Notes under the pieces: generated by a model | What the model was told of the DNA's origin: nothing | Seen by the model: only the letters and a program-made list of their open reading frames with translations | Database searches by the model: none | Shown here: positions 1 to 9,385 of the stretch, in pieces | How positions within the stretch are numbered: position 1 is the first letter of the stretch | Layout of the letters: every line of letters starts with the position of its first letter | Assembly (NCBI GenBank): GCA_913050325.1 | Contig: CAJWZP010000008.1 | Coordinates: 1-55,051, forward strand | Length of the DNA stretch: 55,051 nucleotides | Direction of reading: 5' to 3' | Origin: an uncultured bacterium | GTDB lineage: Bacteria > Desulfobacterota_D > UBA1144 | Translations under genes and position numbers: made by a program

Positions 1-804
1 GAGGTGTATATGGGAGCTACAGATACAGTTAGACAATCAGTTAATGTTCAAAGAATGAAATTACTTGGAGCAGATGTTATACCCGTAACTTCAGGTTCCC
101 AGACATTAAAAGATGCTTTGAATGAAGCATTAAGAGATTGGGTAACTAATATTGAGGACACTTTTTACATAATAGGTAGTGTCGCAGGACCTCATCCTTA
201 TCCAATGATTGTTAGAGACTTCCAATCTGTTATTGGTATTGAATCAAGAAGACAATTTATGAAAGATAACAATAAATTACCAGATCTTTTAATAGCATGC
301 GTTGGAGGAGGATCTAATGCAATGGGATTATTTTATCCTTTTTTAAATGATAAAAATGTTCGTATGATAGGTGTTGAAGCAGGTGGAAGTGGAATAAAAT
401 CTGGTTTCCATTCAGCAAGTATTGTTGCTGGCTCAGTTGGTGTTCTTCATGGAAGTAAAACATACATACTTCAAGACAATCAAGGTCAAGTAATTGAAAC
501 TCATTCTGTTTCCGCAGGTCTTGATTATCCTGGTGTAGGCCCTGAGCACTCATTTCTAAAAGATGTCAAAAGAGTTGAATATGTCTCAGTGAATGACATT
601 GAAGCAGTTAAAGCTTTACAATATTTTTCTGAAAAAGAGGGAATAATTTCTGCTTTAGAAACATCACATGCACTCGCATATGCAATGAAAATTGCGAAAA
701 AAATGAATAAAAATCAAAGTATAATAGTAAACCTCTCCGGGAGAGGTGACAAAGATTTACAATCAGTAAATGAGTTTATTAATAAAAATGGGCAAAAACA
801 ATAA
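1..804 (+). CDS. trpB: Tryptophan synthase beta subunit, 5' end cut by window edge
   Basis: TrpB joins indole and serine to make tryptophan, using PLP, in the alpha2-beta2 complex with TrpA. The reading frame is open from base 1 (EVYMGA...), so the gene begins outside the window and only the C-terminal ~267 residues are visible. Seen here are the PLP-phosphate loop GGGSNAMG and the C-terminal SGRGDKD. The catalytic lysine lies upstream and is not visible. The stop codon directly abuts the trpA start, so the two are probably translationally coupled. The first in-frame ATG at base 10 is internal to the protein and is not a start. Confidence 0.97.
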   Translation, partial: EVYMGATDTVRQSVNVQRMKLLGADVIPVTSGSQTLKDALNEALRDWVTNIEDTFYIIGSVAGPHPYPMIVRDFQSVIGIESRRQFMKDNNKLPDLLIACVGGGSNAMGLFYPFLNDKNVRMIGVEAGGSGIKSGFHSASIVAGSVGVLHGSKTYILQDNQGQVIETHSVSAGLDYPGVGPEHSFLKDVKRVEYVSVNDIEAVKALQYFSEKEGIISALETSHALAYAMKIAKKMNKNQSIIVNLSGRGDKDLQSVNEFINKNGQKQ

Positions 805-1602
805 ATGAGATTGCTCAATAAAGTTCTAAATGATAATCAAAATAATTCATTAAGTTTTGTTTCTTACATAACAGCTGGCGATCCTGACATTTCAACAAGT
901 TTAAAAATAATGGAAAAACTCGTTGAAAATGGTGTTGGTATTATTGAACTCGGAATACCTTTTTCGGATCCAATATCTGATGGTCCAACAATTCAAAAAG
1001 CTAGCGAGAGAGCATTAAAAAATAAAATTACAATCGATGATGTTTTAAAACTTATAAAGAAATTTAGGGAGAAATATCAAACTCCGATAATACTATTCGG
1101 ATATTATAATCCTTTTTTGAAATATGGATTAGATAAATTGATGAAAAAAATTAAAGATGCTGGTGCAGATGGTATTTTAGTAGTTGATTTACCACCAGAG
1201 GAGTCTGAAATTATTCAGAAATCTGTTGATAGAGTTAATCTCGAGCTAATATATTTACTTGCTCCAACTAGTACAAAATACAGGATTGAAACAATTTCAA
1301 AATTATCAAACTCCTTCATTTATTTGGTTTCGGTTACTGGTGTTACCGGAGCTAGAAAAGAACTAGATAAAAATCTATATCCATTCATTGAAAAAATTAG
1401 AAAATCTACTAATAAGCCAATATGTGTAGGATTTGGAATATCCAAGCCAGATCATGTTAAAAAATTGAAAAATAAAGCTAATGGTATTGTTATAGGAAGT
1501 GCTTTTATTAAGATTATTGAAGAAAATCTTCATAACAAAAAAGATATTTTGAATAAAATTTCAAAATTTACGAAAAAAATTTACAAATCCACTAAAATTT
1601 AA
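805..1602 (+). CDS. trpA: Tryptophan synthase alpha subunit
   Basis: TrpA cleaves indole-3-glycerol phosphate to indole and glyceraldehyde-3-phosphate and channels indole to TrpB. At 265 aa it has the usual family length. The catalytic glutamate is in ELGIPFSDP and the catalytic aspartate in the following SDGPT segment. Further TIM-barrel motifs are VVDLPPEE, VTGVTGAR and VGFGISKP, the last two forming the phosphate site. The ATG follows the trpB stop codon with no spacer. It is the last gene of the visible trp operon; a ~96 bp gap with two inverted repeats separates it from the next gene. Confidence 0.97.
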   Translation: MRLLNKVLNDNQNNSLSFVSYITAGDPDISTSLKIMEKLVENGVGIIELGIPFSDPISDGPTIQKASERALKNKITIDDVLKLIKKFREKYQTPIILFGYYNPFLKYGLDKLMKKIKDAGADGILVVDLPPEESEIIQKSVDRVNLELIYLLAPTSTKYRIETISKLSNSFIYLVSVTGVTGARKELDKNLYPFIEKIRKSTNKPICVGFGISKPDHVKKLKNKANGIVIGSAFIKIIEENLHNKKDILNKISKFTKKIYKSTKI

Positions 1603-1620
1603 AGACTTTAATCTTAATTA

Positions 1621-1640
1621 AATATATGGCAACATATATT
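1621..1640. repeat. Perfect 8-bp inverted repeat, 4-nt spacer
   Basis: AATATATG-GCAA-CATATATT lies just after trpA. Eight base pairs match perfectly, but it is AT-rich and no T-run follows, so it is a poor intrinsic terminator. It may be a protein-binding palindrome or chance in AT-rich DNA. Confidence 0.45.
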
Positions 1641-1646
1641 ATTCAT

Positions 1647-1665
1647 TATCTCAAATATTGAGATA
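1647..1665. repeat. Perfect 8-bp inverted repeat, 3-nt spacer; possible operator
   Basis: TATCTCAA-ATA-TTGAGATA lies about 33 bp before the start of the first acyl-CoA ligase. The dyad is perfect and has no T-tract, so it looks more like a regulator binding site than a terminator. It sits seven bases after another perfect dyad. Confidence 0.5.
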
Positions 1666-1698
1666 GTTCACAGTAAATTAATGGAGGAATATCGAGTT

Positions 1699-3423
1699 AT
1701 GGAATTACTATTTAAAACCAGATCCACTGAATACACAGGGCCTGGGGAATTGCCTAATGGCAGTCTTGACGACACAAGCAATTGGCAACCTATGACCAAA
1801 TATTTAGAAGCTGGAGCTGAAAATTATCCTGATAAGGCAATGTTTAAAATAGCCAATAATGATGGAGAAGTTGTAGAAACTTATACGTATAAGGAAACTA
1901 ATGATAAAGCCAATCAAGTAGCAAATGGTTTAATATCAAAAGTTGGAGTTAAAAAAGGTGATAAAGTTGGTATGTATATGCTTAACTGTGCCGAGTTTGT
2001 TTTATCTATATTGGCAATTCACAAAACTGGTGGAATTCAAGTTCCAATAAATAAGGATGAAAAAGGAGAAAGATTAGCTTATATAATTAACTATTCAGAT
2101 CAAGTTGCTCTAGTAGTTGACCCTTCTGGTTTATCCCTTATAGAAGATATAGCTGACAAATTAGAAAACTTAAAATTAATATATGTAACAGGAGATGCCG
2201 CAAATGTTCCTGAAAAAATAGGAAATATTCCAGCCGAACCATTTAATAGTCTTACAGAATTCCCATCCGAAAATCCTGGGGTGGATGTACAAATTAGTGA
2301 TAAAGAAAGATGTATGTTTACATCTGGAACAACTGGAATGCCTAAAGGTGTTGTTAGAGAACATGGTGGTGTTGTTCTAACTGTTAGAGCCTACATGCAA
2401 CAGCAAGGGGTTAGAAGTGATGATACACTTATGAGTGTACTTTCTCTAGGTCACGCAAATGCACAAGCTTTGTGTTTATTCTGTGCAATTGGTGCTGGTG
2501 CAACAGCGGTGTTTTTCCCTAAATTCTCTGCATCGAACTTTTTCAAATGGGCACATGATTGTGGTGCTACTTGCGTTAACATGCTTGGAGCGGTTGCGGA
2601 ATATCTTTATGCATCTAAACCTAGTGAATATGATCAAAAACATAAAATAAGAATTATGCTTGGTTCTCCTGCACCAAGGAATTTAGATGAATTCCAAAAA
2701 AGGTTTAATGTTAGAGTTATAGATGGTTATGGCTCAACAGAAATGGGTATGGTGCTTTGGAAAAATCCTGAGGACGTAAGAGCAGGATCATGTGGATATC
2801 CTACAGAAGGTTTTTATGTTGAATTAAGAAATCCTGAAAATATTCAAGAAGTCATAAGACCACATTGGGATCCATATATAGATCCCACTCCTCCTGATTC
2901 AGCAAAAGGAATTCTTTATATTAGACCATTAGTTCCAAATACGACTTTAAATGAATATTTCAAAGATGAAAGAAGAACCAGAGAAGCTTTTGATGATGAT
3001 GGGTTTTTCAATTCTGATGATGTAATGGCTTGTGGTACTGATGGGAGATATTATTTTATTGGTAGACACACTAGATTAAGAGTATCTGGTGAAAATGTTG
3101 ATCCAGTAGCTGTTGCCGACTTAGCCCTTATGCACCCTGCTGTTCAAGATGCAATTGCTGTCGGATTAAGACTCCCAGACGTTTCAGACGATGAACTGAA
3201 ACTTAATATAATTCTTAAAGACGGAGAAAAATTTGATGAAGCCGAATTTTGTACCTGGATGGCTGAGCAATGTATAATTGCTATGGTGCCAAGGTTCATC
3301 GAAATTTTTGATGGCTGGCCAATGACTGCTACTCAAAAAGTTAAAGTGGCTGAATTAAAAGAGATTACTGATAAAACATGGGATAGAGCGAAAGCTGGCC
3401 TAAAATTTAGTGCTAGAAAATAA
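1699..3423 (+). CDS. CaiC-like acyl-CoA ligase (AMP-forming), copy 1
   Basis: This is an ANL-superfamily adenylate-forming enzyme that activates a carboxylic acid to its CoA thioester. The P-loop TSGTTGMPKG, the GYGSTEMG motif, the GR.TRLRVSGENVDP hinge region and the C-terminal lysine in TQKVKV are all present. The overall type resembles crotonobetaine/carnitine-CoA ligase CaiC; the real substrate is not determined. I start at ATG 1699 rather than 1681 because GGAGGA at 1683-1688 forms a well-placed ribosome binding site and this start aligns exactly with the N-terminus of the adjacent paralogue. 574 aa. Two inverted repeats lie upstream. Confidence 0.9.
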   Translation: MELLFKTRSTEYTGPGELPNGSLDDTSNWQPMTKYLEAGAENYPDKAMFKIANNDGEVVETYTYKETNDKANQVANGLISKVGVKKGDKVGMYMLNCAEFVLSILAIHKTGGIQVPINKDEKGERLAYIINYSDQVALVVDPSGLSLIEDIADKLENLKLIYVTGDAANVPEKIGNIPAEPFNSLTEFPSENPGVDVQISDKERCMFTSGTTGMPKGVVREHGGVVLTVRAYMQQQGVRSDDTLMSVLSLGHANAQALCLFCAIGAGATAVFFPKFSASNFFKWAHDCGATCVNMLGAVAEYLYASKPSEYDQKHKIRIMLGSPAPRNLDEFQKRFNVRVIDGYGSTEMGMVLWKNPEDVRAGSCGYPTEGFYVELRNPENIQEVIRPHWDPYIDPTPPDSAKGILYIRPLVPNTTLNEYFKDERRTREAFDDDGFFNSDDVMACGTDGRYYFIGRHTRLRVSGENVDPVAVADLALMHPAVQDAIAVGLRLPDVSDDELKLNIILKDGEKFDEAEFCTWMAEQCIIAMVPRFIEIFDGWPMTATQKVKVAELKEITDKTWDRAKAGLKFSARK

Positions 3424-3426
3424 TTT

Positions 3427-5154
3427 ATGCAGCTTTTTTTCCGACCTACTGAAAATAAATATGAGGGAGAAGGAATTCTCCCTCATGGAACTTTTAACAA
3501 TACAAATGACTGGAATCCTTTAATTAAGTATTTAGAAAAAGGTGCTATAGAGTTTCCCGATAAAACAATGTTTAAAATGGGAGATGGAAATGGCAAGATT
3601 ATAGAACAATTTACATACAAGGAAACCAATCAGAGAGCTAATCAAATTGCTAATTACCTTATTGAAAACTGTTCTATTCAAAGTGAAGACAAAATAGGAA
3701 TTTTCATGCTTAATTCCTCAGAGTTTGTTTTTTCAATACTAGCTACTCATAAAACTGGGGCAATTCAAGTTCCTGTTAATAAAGATGAAAAAGGTGAACG
3801 ACTTTTATATGTGATTAATTATTCTGAGATGAAAGTTTTAATTATTGATAAAAGTGCGATTGATTTAATTGAACCAATAGCTAGTAAATTTGAAAATTTG
3901 GAAAAAATTTTTATTTCAGGAAGCGAAGGAAGTATTCCTAGTAGTTTAGGAAATATTAATTGTGAAAAATTTGAATCATTTAATAACGGGAGCATTGATA
4001 ATCCAGATATTGAACTAACTATAGCTAATAAAGAAAGGTGTATGTTTACATCTGGTACAACCGGCATGCCAAAAGGTGTAGTAAGAGAACACGGTGGAGT
4101 ACTTATGACAGTTAGAAGTTATATACAACATCAAGGTATCAGAAGTGATGATACTTTAATGAGTGTTTTATCCTTAGGCCATGCAAATGCTCAAGCAATG
4201 TGTTTATTTGCTGCTATTGGTGCAGGGTGTACAGCAGTCTTTTTTCCCAAATTTTCTGCTTCTAATTTCTGGAAATGGGCACATGACTGTGGGGCAACAG
4301 TAACGAATTTCCTTGGGGCGGTTGCAGAATACCTATGGTCAGCAAAGCCTAGTGATTATGATCAAAAACATAATGTTAGAATTGTTCTAGCAGGTCCTGC
4401 TCCGAGAAATTTAATAGAATTTGAAAAAAGATTTAATCTTAAAATAGTTGAAGGATATGGGTCTACTGAAATGGGGATGCCTCTGTGGAAAAGCCCCGAA
4501 GATGCTAGAGTTGGTTCATGTGGATATCCAGTTGAGGGTTATTATTTAGAAATCCGAAATCCTGAAAATATTGAGGAGGTAATAAAGCCTCATTGGGATC
4601 CAAGTATTGAAGAGAAACCCCCAGAATCTGCGAAAGGATTATTATTCATTAGGCCAAATGTGCCAAATACAACTTTAAATGAGTATTTTAAAGATGAGAG
4701 AAGGACTAGAGAAGCTTTTGATGATGATGGCTTTTTTAATTCTGATGATTTATTTGCTGCAGGAACTGACGGAAGATATTACTTTATTGGTAGATATTCA
4801 AGATTAAGAGTTTCTGGTGAAAATGTTGATCCCATAGCGGTTGCCGACCTTGCTTTAATGCATCCTGCGATTCAAGATGCAATTGCAGTAGGATTAAGAC
4901 TTCCAGATATTTCTGATGATGAGCTTAAATTAAATATAATAATAAAAGATGGTGAAAAATTTGATGAAGCCGAGTTCTGCACTTGGATGGCTGAGCAATG
5001 TATAGTTGCAATGGTTCCAAGATTCATTGAGATATTTGATGGAGGGTTCCCAATGACTGCGTCGCAAAAAGTTAAAGTCGCTGATTTAAAAGAAATAACA
5101 GATAGAACATGGGATAGAGCCAAATCAGGGTTAAAATTTAGCTCTAGAAAATAA
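3427..5154 (+). CDS. CaiC-like acyl-CoA ligase (AMP-forming), copy 2
   Basis: This 575-aa paralogue lies 3 bp downstream of the previous ligase and is co-linear with it over its full length, differing by a one-residue insertion near the C-terminus (DGGFPMT against DGWPMT). The adenylation motifs TSGTTGMPKG, GYGSTEMG and TASQKVKV are intact, so both copies should be active. By eye the C-terminal third is nearly identical to copy 1, while residues ~130-200 diverge. The pair is a tandem duplication in one operon. Likely function is CoA activation of a short or betaine-type carboxylate; this is inferred from family only. Confidence 0.9.
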   Translation: MQLFFRPTENKYEGEGILPHGTFNNTNDWNPLIKYLEKGAIEFPDKTMFKMGDGNGKIIEQFTYKETNQRANQIANYLIENCSIQSEDKIGIFMLNSSEFVFSILATHKTGAIQVPVNKDEKGERLLYVINYSEMKVLIIDKSAIDLIEPIASKFENLEKIFISGSEGSIPSSLGNINCEKFESFNNGSIDNPDIELTIANKERCMFTSGTTGMPKGVVREHGGVLMTVRSYIQHQGIRSDDTLMSVLSLGHANAQAMCLFAAIGAGCTAVFFPKFSASNFWKWAHDCGATVTNFLGAVAEYLWSAKPSDYDQKHNVRIVLAGPAPRNLIEFEKRFNLKIVEGYGSTEMGMPLWKSPEDARVGSCGYPVEGYYLEIRNPENIEEVIKPHWDPSIEEKPPESAKGLLFIRPNVPNTTLNEYFKDERRTREAFDDDGFFNSDDLFAAGTDGRYYFIGRYSRLRVSGENVDPIAVADLALMHPAIQDAIAVGLRLPDISDDELKLNIIIKDGEKFDEAEFCTWMAEQCIVAMVPRFIEIFDGGFPMTASQKVKVADLKEITDRTWDRAKSGLKFSSRK

Positions 5155-5194
5155 CTTCTGATTCCTTACAGTTATAATCAAATAAATCTTAAAA

Positions 5195-7360
5195 ATGGTT
5201 CAATTTGTATCAAACTTAAAAATAAAAATAATTACTTTGTTTCTAATTATAAATCTTTTTGGATTTGCTTACTCATGCTACTCTGAGCAATTGTTGAATC
5301 AAGATGTTGATATTTCATCAGGATCTACTGTTTCACATTCTACACAAGTAATACAACAACTAACAGGTGGTCCTTATACAATAGATAATGAGGGAACAAT
5401 TGAAGCATCAAATATTACTTCGCATGCAGAAGCAATTCTATTAGAAGTTGGAACATCGGTTGACAACTCTGGTCTAATTACAACTAATGGAAGTGCAAAT
5501 ATAAATGGTATAAATTTTGAAAATAACTCGGAAACCAATTCTGTAACTAACAGTGGAACAATTCAATCAAACACGACAGGAAACTATGGAGGAGGAATCA
5601 TAATTAATGAATCAAGTGTATCAGAAATAGTTAATACATCTACTGGAACAATTAGAGTTATTGATTCATTAGTGAATTCCGCTCCCATAAGAGTGAATGC
5701 CGGAGGTTTAGTAAATAAAATTGAAAATAATGGGACAATATCCGCAACTGGTTCTAAACACTCTCGTGGAATAATCTCAATTAATACCGGAATTATTAAT
5801 CAGCTTGTCAATACAGGAACTATTTCTGCTCAAGGTGGGAGCAATTCTAATCATGGCATTGCCATTTGGAATAACAGTGGAACTAACTTAACAAATTCGG
5901 GGTCAATTTCAGGCACGGGGGGAACCTCTTCATACGGTATAAGAGTTGGTAGTGAGGGAAATATTTCTTCGATTACAAATTCAGGAACAATAACTGGGGG
6001 TACTTATGGTATTGCAAATTCTAATAATATTACAAACATAATAAATACTGGAACTATTACAGGCAGTGCGGGTTATGGTATTCACAACAATGAGGGTAGT
6101 ATTACAAATCTTACAAATTCACAAAATAATCTCACTTTACTGGGGAACCTGCCAACAAACTATTACATAAAAGTTAATAGCACAACAAGTTACGGCAAAA
6201 TAACAATTACTAATCCCAATGGGTCAATGAATGTAGGAGTTACTGATGACTCAACCCTTTCAGTAGGAACATATTCTGCAGTAATAAATGGACTTTCAGC
6301 GGAAAATATATCAAATAGTTCTGGAACCTTCATAGATAACAACAACCATTACAAATATTCAATAAATAATTCAACTGGAACACAGTGGGATTTAATAATT
6401 GATGATCTAACCTCTGATACTCAATGTTCGGTTGATTCAAATAATCCTGGTTGTTCAAAAACAAAATGTATAACCACATCAATAGAAACAACATTAAATA
6501 CATTAGCAAATGGAAATTTTGCACACATGAATACTTATGATTGCAACACCTTTGGCAGAGATGGTAACTGTATTTCAATAGGTGGAAGATACATTTCAAT
6601 TAATGACCCAAAGTCTGAAACTAGTGGAATAGTTTTAGTCTATGGAAAAAAACATTCACAAAATTTCAGATGGGGTGGATTTATTCACTACAATATTAAT
6701 TACAATACATCATCTAATCTTACTCTAAGTGATAAAGTTCCATTAATTGGTTTCTATGGAGTTTGGAACGAAAATGAAGATAAATCTGGTTTACAATTTA
6801 AAATTGGTAATTCATATCAAGCTATAAATGCAACTATAATACGACCACAAGCAGGAGCTTCTGAAAAAGCTAAAGGAGAAACCAAAATTACTGCAAACAA
6901 ATTCATTTTAGAATTAAGAGATAATATTTTTTTATCCGACATAACGACAGTTTCACCCTATTTGGCAATGAGATATTCAGAAAAATATCAAAAGGGTTAT
7001 ACCGAAAAAAATGTTGATCTGCCTCTTACTTTTAATAAAATATTTGATAATTCTTGGTCTGTTATAGGTGGACTAAAATATAATTTTAAAATTAATCAAA
7101 AATACAGATTTGATGGAACTTTTGGTATAGAACATGATATTTCTCATAATGTATCAAAACTATCACCGAACGGTGTTTCTGGTATTACAACTGTAGACTT
7201 AACAAAAAACCATAGGTCCACCAGATATATTGTATCATTTGGGCTAGACAACATGATAACTAAAAATCAGATTTTAAGATTAAAAGTACAATATGAAGAA
7301 CTTCCTTATCAGGGAATGAATGAATCAAATATATATGCTACTTATAATTTTTTATTTTAA
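5195..7360 (+). CDS. Autotransporter with repeat-rich passenger and C-terminal beta-barrel
   Basis: This is a 721-aa type V secretion protein. Residues ~9-30 form a hydrophobic signal segment. The passenger (~35-400) is built of imperfect N.GTI / NSGTI repeats typical of a beta-helix. Residues ~460-721 look like an autotransporter beta-barrel, with alternating amphipathic strands and a terminal phenylalanine (YNFLF). A linker at ~405-450 holds five cysteines (TQC, PGC, TKC, YDC, GNC), which is unusual for such passengers. It sits alone between the ligase pair and glnB. Role is probably surface adhesion or display; the target is unknown. Confidence 0.8.
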   Translation: MVQFVSNLKIKIITLFLIINLFGFAYSCYSEQLLNQDVDISSGSTVSHSTQVIQQLTGGPYTIDNEGTIEASNITSHAEAILLEVGTSVDNSGLITTNGSANINGINFENNSETNSVTNSGTIQSNTTGNYGGGIIINESSVSEIVNTSTGTIRVIDSLVNSAPIRVNAGGLVNKIENNGTISATGSKHSRGIISINTGIINQLVNTGTISAQGGSNSNHGIAIWNNSGTNLTNSGSISGTGGTSSYGIRVGSEGNISSITNSGTITGGTYGIANSNNITNIINTGTITGSAGYGIHNNEGSITNLTNSQNNLTLLGNLPTNYYIKVNSTTSYGKITITNPNGSMNVGVTDDSTLSVGTYSAVINGLSAENISNSSGTFIDNNNHYKYSINNSTGTQWDLIIDDLTSDTQCSVDSNNPGCSKTKCITTSIETTLNTLANGNFAHMNTYDCNTFGRDGNCISIGGRYISINDPKSETSGIVLVYGKKHSQNFRWGGFIHYNINYNTSSNLTLSDKVPLIGFYGVWNENEDKSGLQFKIGNSYQAINATIIRPQAGASEKAKGETKITANKFILELRDNIFLSDITTVSPYLAMRYSEKYQKGYTEKNVDLPLTFNKIFDNSWSVIGGLKYNFKINQKYRFDGTFGIEHDISHNVSKLSPNGVSGITTVDLTKNHRSTRYIVSFGLDNMITKNQILRLKVQYEELPYQGMNESNIYATYNFLF

Positions 7361-7453
7361 AAAGTACTTAAAATATATTATTTTAAAGATATAACTGATA
7401 TTTAGATATATTATGTTGGTACCAGAAAATAAATAAAGAAATTTTTTCATAAT

Positions 7454-7469
7454 TGGCATGCAAATTGCC
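7454..7469 (+). promoter_or_regulatory. Sigma-54 (-24/-12) promoter for glnBA
   Basis: TGGCAT-GCAAA-TTGCC matches the sigma-54 consensus TGGCAC-N5-TTGCW. The invariant GG (7455-7456) and GC (7467-7468) are separated by exactly 10 bp. It lies ~90 bp before glnB, a classic nitrogen-regulated target. TGGCA and TGCCA also form a dyad here, so a repressor site is a less likely alternative. A perfect TGGTACCA palindrome lies at 7417-7424. Confidence 0.75.
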
Positions 7470-7494
7470 ATCTGATTAATGAAACTAATATTTT

Positions 7495-7545
7495 AGGGAT
7501 TTTTTCAATTTATGTCATAATATTTGAAGTAATCTTAAAATCCCT
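7495..7545 (+). promoter_or_regulatory. Leader hairpin next to the glnB ribosome binding site
   Basis: AGGGATTTT (7495-7503) is perfectly complementary to AAAATCCCT (7537-7545), with a 33-nt AT-rich loop. The stem ends three bases before the strong ribosome binding site AGGAGGA (7548-7554) and lies downstream of the start site expected from the sigma-54 promoter. It could modulate translation of glnB. I see no match to the known glutamine riboswitch core. Confidence 0.45.
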
Positions 7546-7559
7546 TTAGGAGGATCCAG

Positions 7560-7898
7560 ATGAAAATGATTCAGGCGATAATTAAGCCATTCAAGCTTGA
7601 CGATGTAAAAGAAGCCTTAAAAGCGGTAGGTGTAACTGGTATGACAGTTTCTGAGGTTAAAGGTTTTGGAAGACAAAAAGGGCACACTGAAGTTTATAGA
7701 GGTGCAGAATATGAAATTGAATTTATTCCAAAGATTCAATTAGATATTGCTGTTTCTGACGATAAAGTTGACAGTGTTGTTAAAGCAATTCAAGAATCTG
7801 CTAACACAAATAAAATTGGTGATGGTAAGATATTTGTCCTATCAGTCGAACAAGCAATAAGAATTAGAACAGGAGAAACTGGCGACTCTGCTGTATAA
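7560..7898 (+). CDS. glnB: Nitrogen regulatory protein P-II
   Basis: PII is a trimeric sensor of 2-oxoglutarate, ATP/ADP and glutamine state that controls nitrogen assimilation. At 112 aa it has the exact family length. The T-loop carries the uridylylation site Tyr51 in [10 protein letters not shown], and the N-terminal [20 protein letters not shown] is canonical. AGGAGGA precedes the ATG by six bases. It forms an operon with glnA 24 bp downstream, behind a sigma-54-type promoter. It could be the GlnK paralogue, but linkage to glnA rather than amtB favours glnB. Confidence 0.97.
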   Translation: MKMIQAIIKPFKLDDVKEALKAVGVTGMTVSEVKGFGRQKGHTEVYRGAEYEIEFIPKIQLDIAVSDDKVDSVVKAIQESANTNKIGDGKIFVLSVEQAIRIRTGETGDSAV

Positions 7899-7922
7899 AT
7901 TTAAACACAAGGAGATAATAAA

Positions 7923-9341
7923 ATGGCTAAAACAGTTAATGACGTATTAAAGTTAATAAAGACTAAAAAAATTGAATTTGTTGATTTAAGGTTTTGTGAT
8001 ATATTTGGTCGCTGGCAACATACCAGCTTTCCTTCTGCAGAAATTGATGCAGGCACTTTTAAAGATGGAATGGGATTCGATGGGTCCAGTATTAGAGGAT
8101 GGCAAGCTATAAATAATAGCGATATGATTATTCTTCCTGATCCAACAACAGCAGTTGTTGATCCCTTTATGGCACATCCAACATTATCGTTAATTTGTGA
8201 TGTAGCTGACCCATTAACTAAAGAAAGATACGATCTTGATCCAAGATATATTGCAACTAAAGCAGAAAATTATCTTAAAAAAACTAAGATTGGAGATACA
8301 TGTTATTTTGGTCCTGAGTTAGAATTTTTTGTATTTGACGATGTAAGATATCAGTCAACACCGAATTCATCTTTTTATCAACTTGATTCTGAAGAAGCAG
8401 AATGGAATTCTGGTGAGGACGAGGTTCCTAATCTAGGACATAAAGCAAGATATAAAGAGGGATACTTTCCATTATCTCCATTAGATACTTATCAAGATAT
8501 AAGATCAGATATGGTTAAAGTTATGCAAGAATGTGGCTTACATGTTGAGTGCCATCACCATGAAGTTGGTGGTCCTGGACAATCAGAAATTGATTTAAGA
8601 TTTGCTCCATTAAAAAAGATGGCTGATGACACATTATGGTATAAATATATTGTAAAAAATGTAGCAAAAAATCATGGAAAATCAGCAACATTTATGCCAA
8701 AACCGGTATTTGCCGATAATGGCTCAGGAATGCATGTCCACCAGTCAATTTGGAAAGGCTCAAAGCCCTTATTTGCAGGAAATAAATATGCTGGGTTAAG
8801 TGATATGGCCTTATATTACATTGGTGGAATTTTAAAACATGCAAGAGCCTTGTGTGCCTTTACTAATTCAACCATAAATTCTTATAAAAGGTTAGTACCA
8901 GGCTATGAAGCTCCAATCGTTTTAGCGCATTCAGCAAGAAATAGGAGCGCCGCTATTAGAATTCCAATGTACTCTGATAGTCCTAAAGCTAAAAGAATTG
9001 AGACAAGATTCCCTGACCCTGCTGGAAATTGTTATTTAATATTCTCTGCAATGTTAATGGCCGGATTAGATGGGATTAAAAATAAAATTAAACCTACTAA
9101 AGAATTAGAAGAGGATATTTATGAACTTTCAGAAAAAGAACTTTCAAAATATCCATCAGTTCCAGCGGCTTTGGAAGAGTCACTAGAAGAATTAAAAAAA
9201 GATCATAAATTTTTGTTAGAAGGTGATGTTTTCACAAAAGAATTTATCGAGGGATACATTAATTATAAAATGGATGAAGAGATAACACCGTGGAGAACTA
9301 GACCAAATCCATTAGAATTTGTAATGTACTACAGCGTATAA
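7923..9341 (+). CDS. glnA: Glutamine synthetase, type I
   Basis: GlnA makes glutamine from glutamate, ammonia and ATP as a dodecamer. The 472-aa length fits the GSI-beta subtype. Seen are the MGFDGSSIRGW latch region, the metal-binding segments FGPELEFFVFD and VGGPGQSEIDLRF, the HVHQSIW segment and the NRSAAIRIP motif. A tyrosine at residue 400 in DIYELSEKE matches the adenylylation site of enteric GSI, so GlnE-type control is plausible. The ribosome binding site AAGGAGA is well placed. A strong terminator follows immediately. Confidence 0.98.
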   Translation: MAKTVNDVLKLIKTKKIEFVDLRFCDIFGRWQHTSFPSAEIDAGTFKDGMGFDGSSIRGWQAINNSDMIILPDPTTAVVDPFMAHPTLSLICDVADPLTKERYDLDPRYIATKAENYLKKTKIGDTCYFGPELEFFVFDDVRYQSTPNSSFYQLDSEEAEWNSGEDEVPNLGHKARYKEGYFPLSPLDTYQDIRSDMVKVMQECGLHVECHHHEVGGPGQSEIDLRFAPLKKMADDTLWYKYIVKNVAKNHGKSATFMPKPVFADNGSGMHVHQSIWKGSKPLFAGNKYAGLSDMALYYIGGILKHARALCAFTNSTINSYKRLVPGYEAPIVLAHSARNRSAAIRIPMYSDSPKAKRIETRFPDPAGNCYLIFSAMLMAGLDGIKNKIKPTKELEEDIYELSEKELSKYPSVPAALEESLEELKKDHKFLLEGDVFTKEFIEGYINYKMDEEITPWRTRPNPLEFVMYYSV

Positions 9342-9346
9342 ATTTT

Positions 9347-9385
9347 AAGCCCTAATTTATTATTATATTTTAAATTAGGGCTTTT
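9347..9385. terminator. Intrinsic terminator after glnA, shared with nth
   Basis: A 13-bp perfect stem (9347-9359 with 9371-9383) containing AAGCCC/GGGCTT and an 11-nt loop is followed by a run of T. It ends the glnBA transcript. The stop codon of the convergent nth gene lies inside it, so it may also serve the minus strand. Confidence 0.85.

Noticed and set aside
2176-2364. Open frame on the minus strand inside the first ligase gene
   Set aside because: It lies wholly within a well-supported gene and shows no domain or start signal.
7368-7386. AT-only inverted repeat after the autotransporter (TTAAAAT..ATTTTAA) as a terminator
   Set aside because: The stem has no G-C pair and no T-run follows, so it is likely chance in AT-rich DNA.
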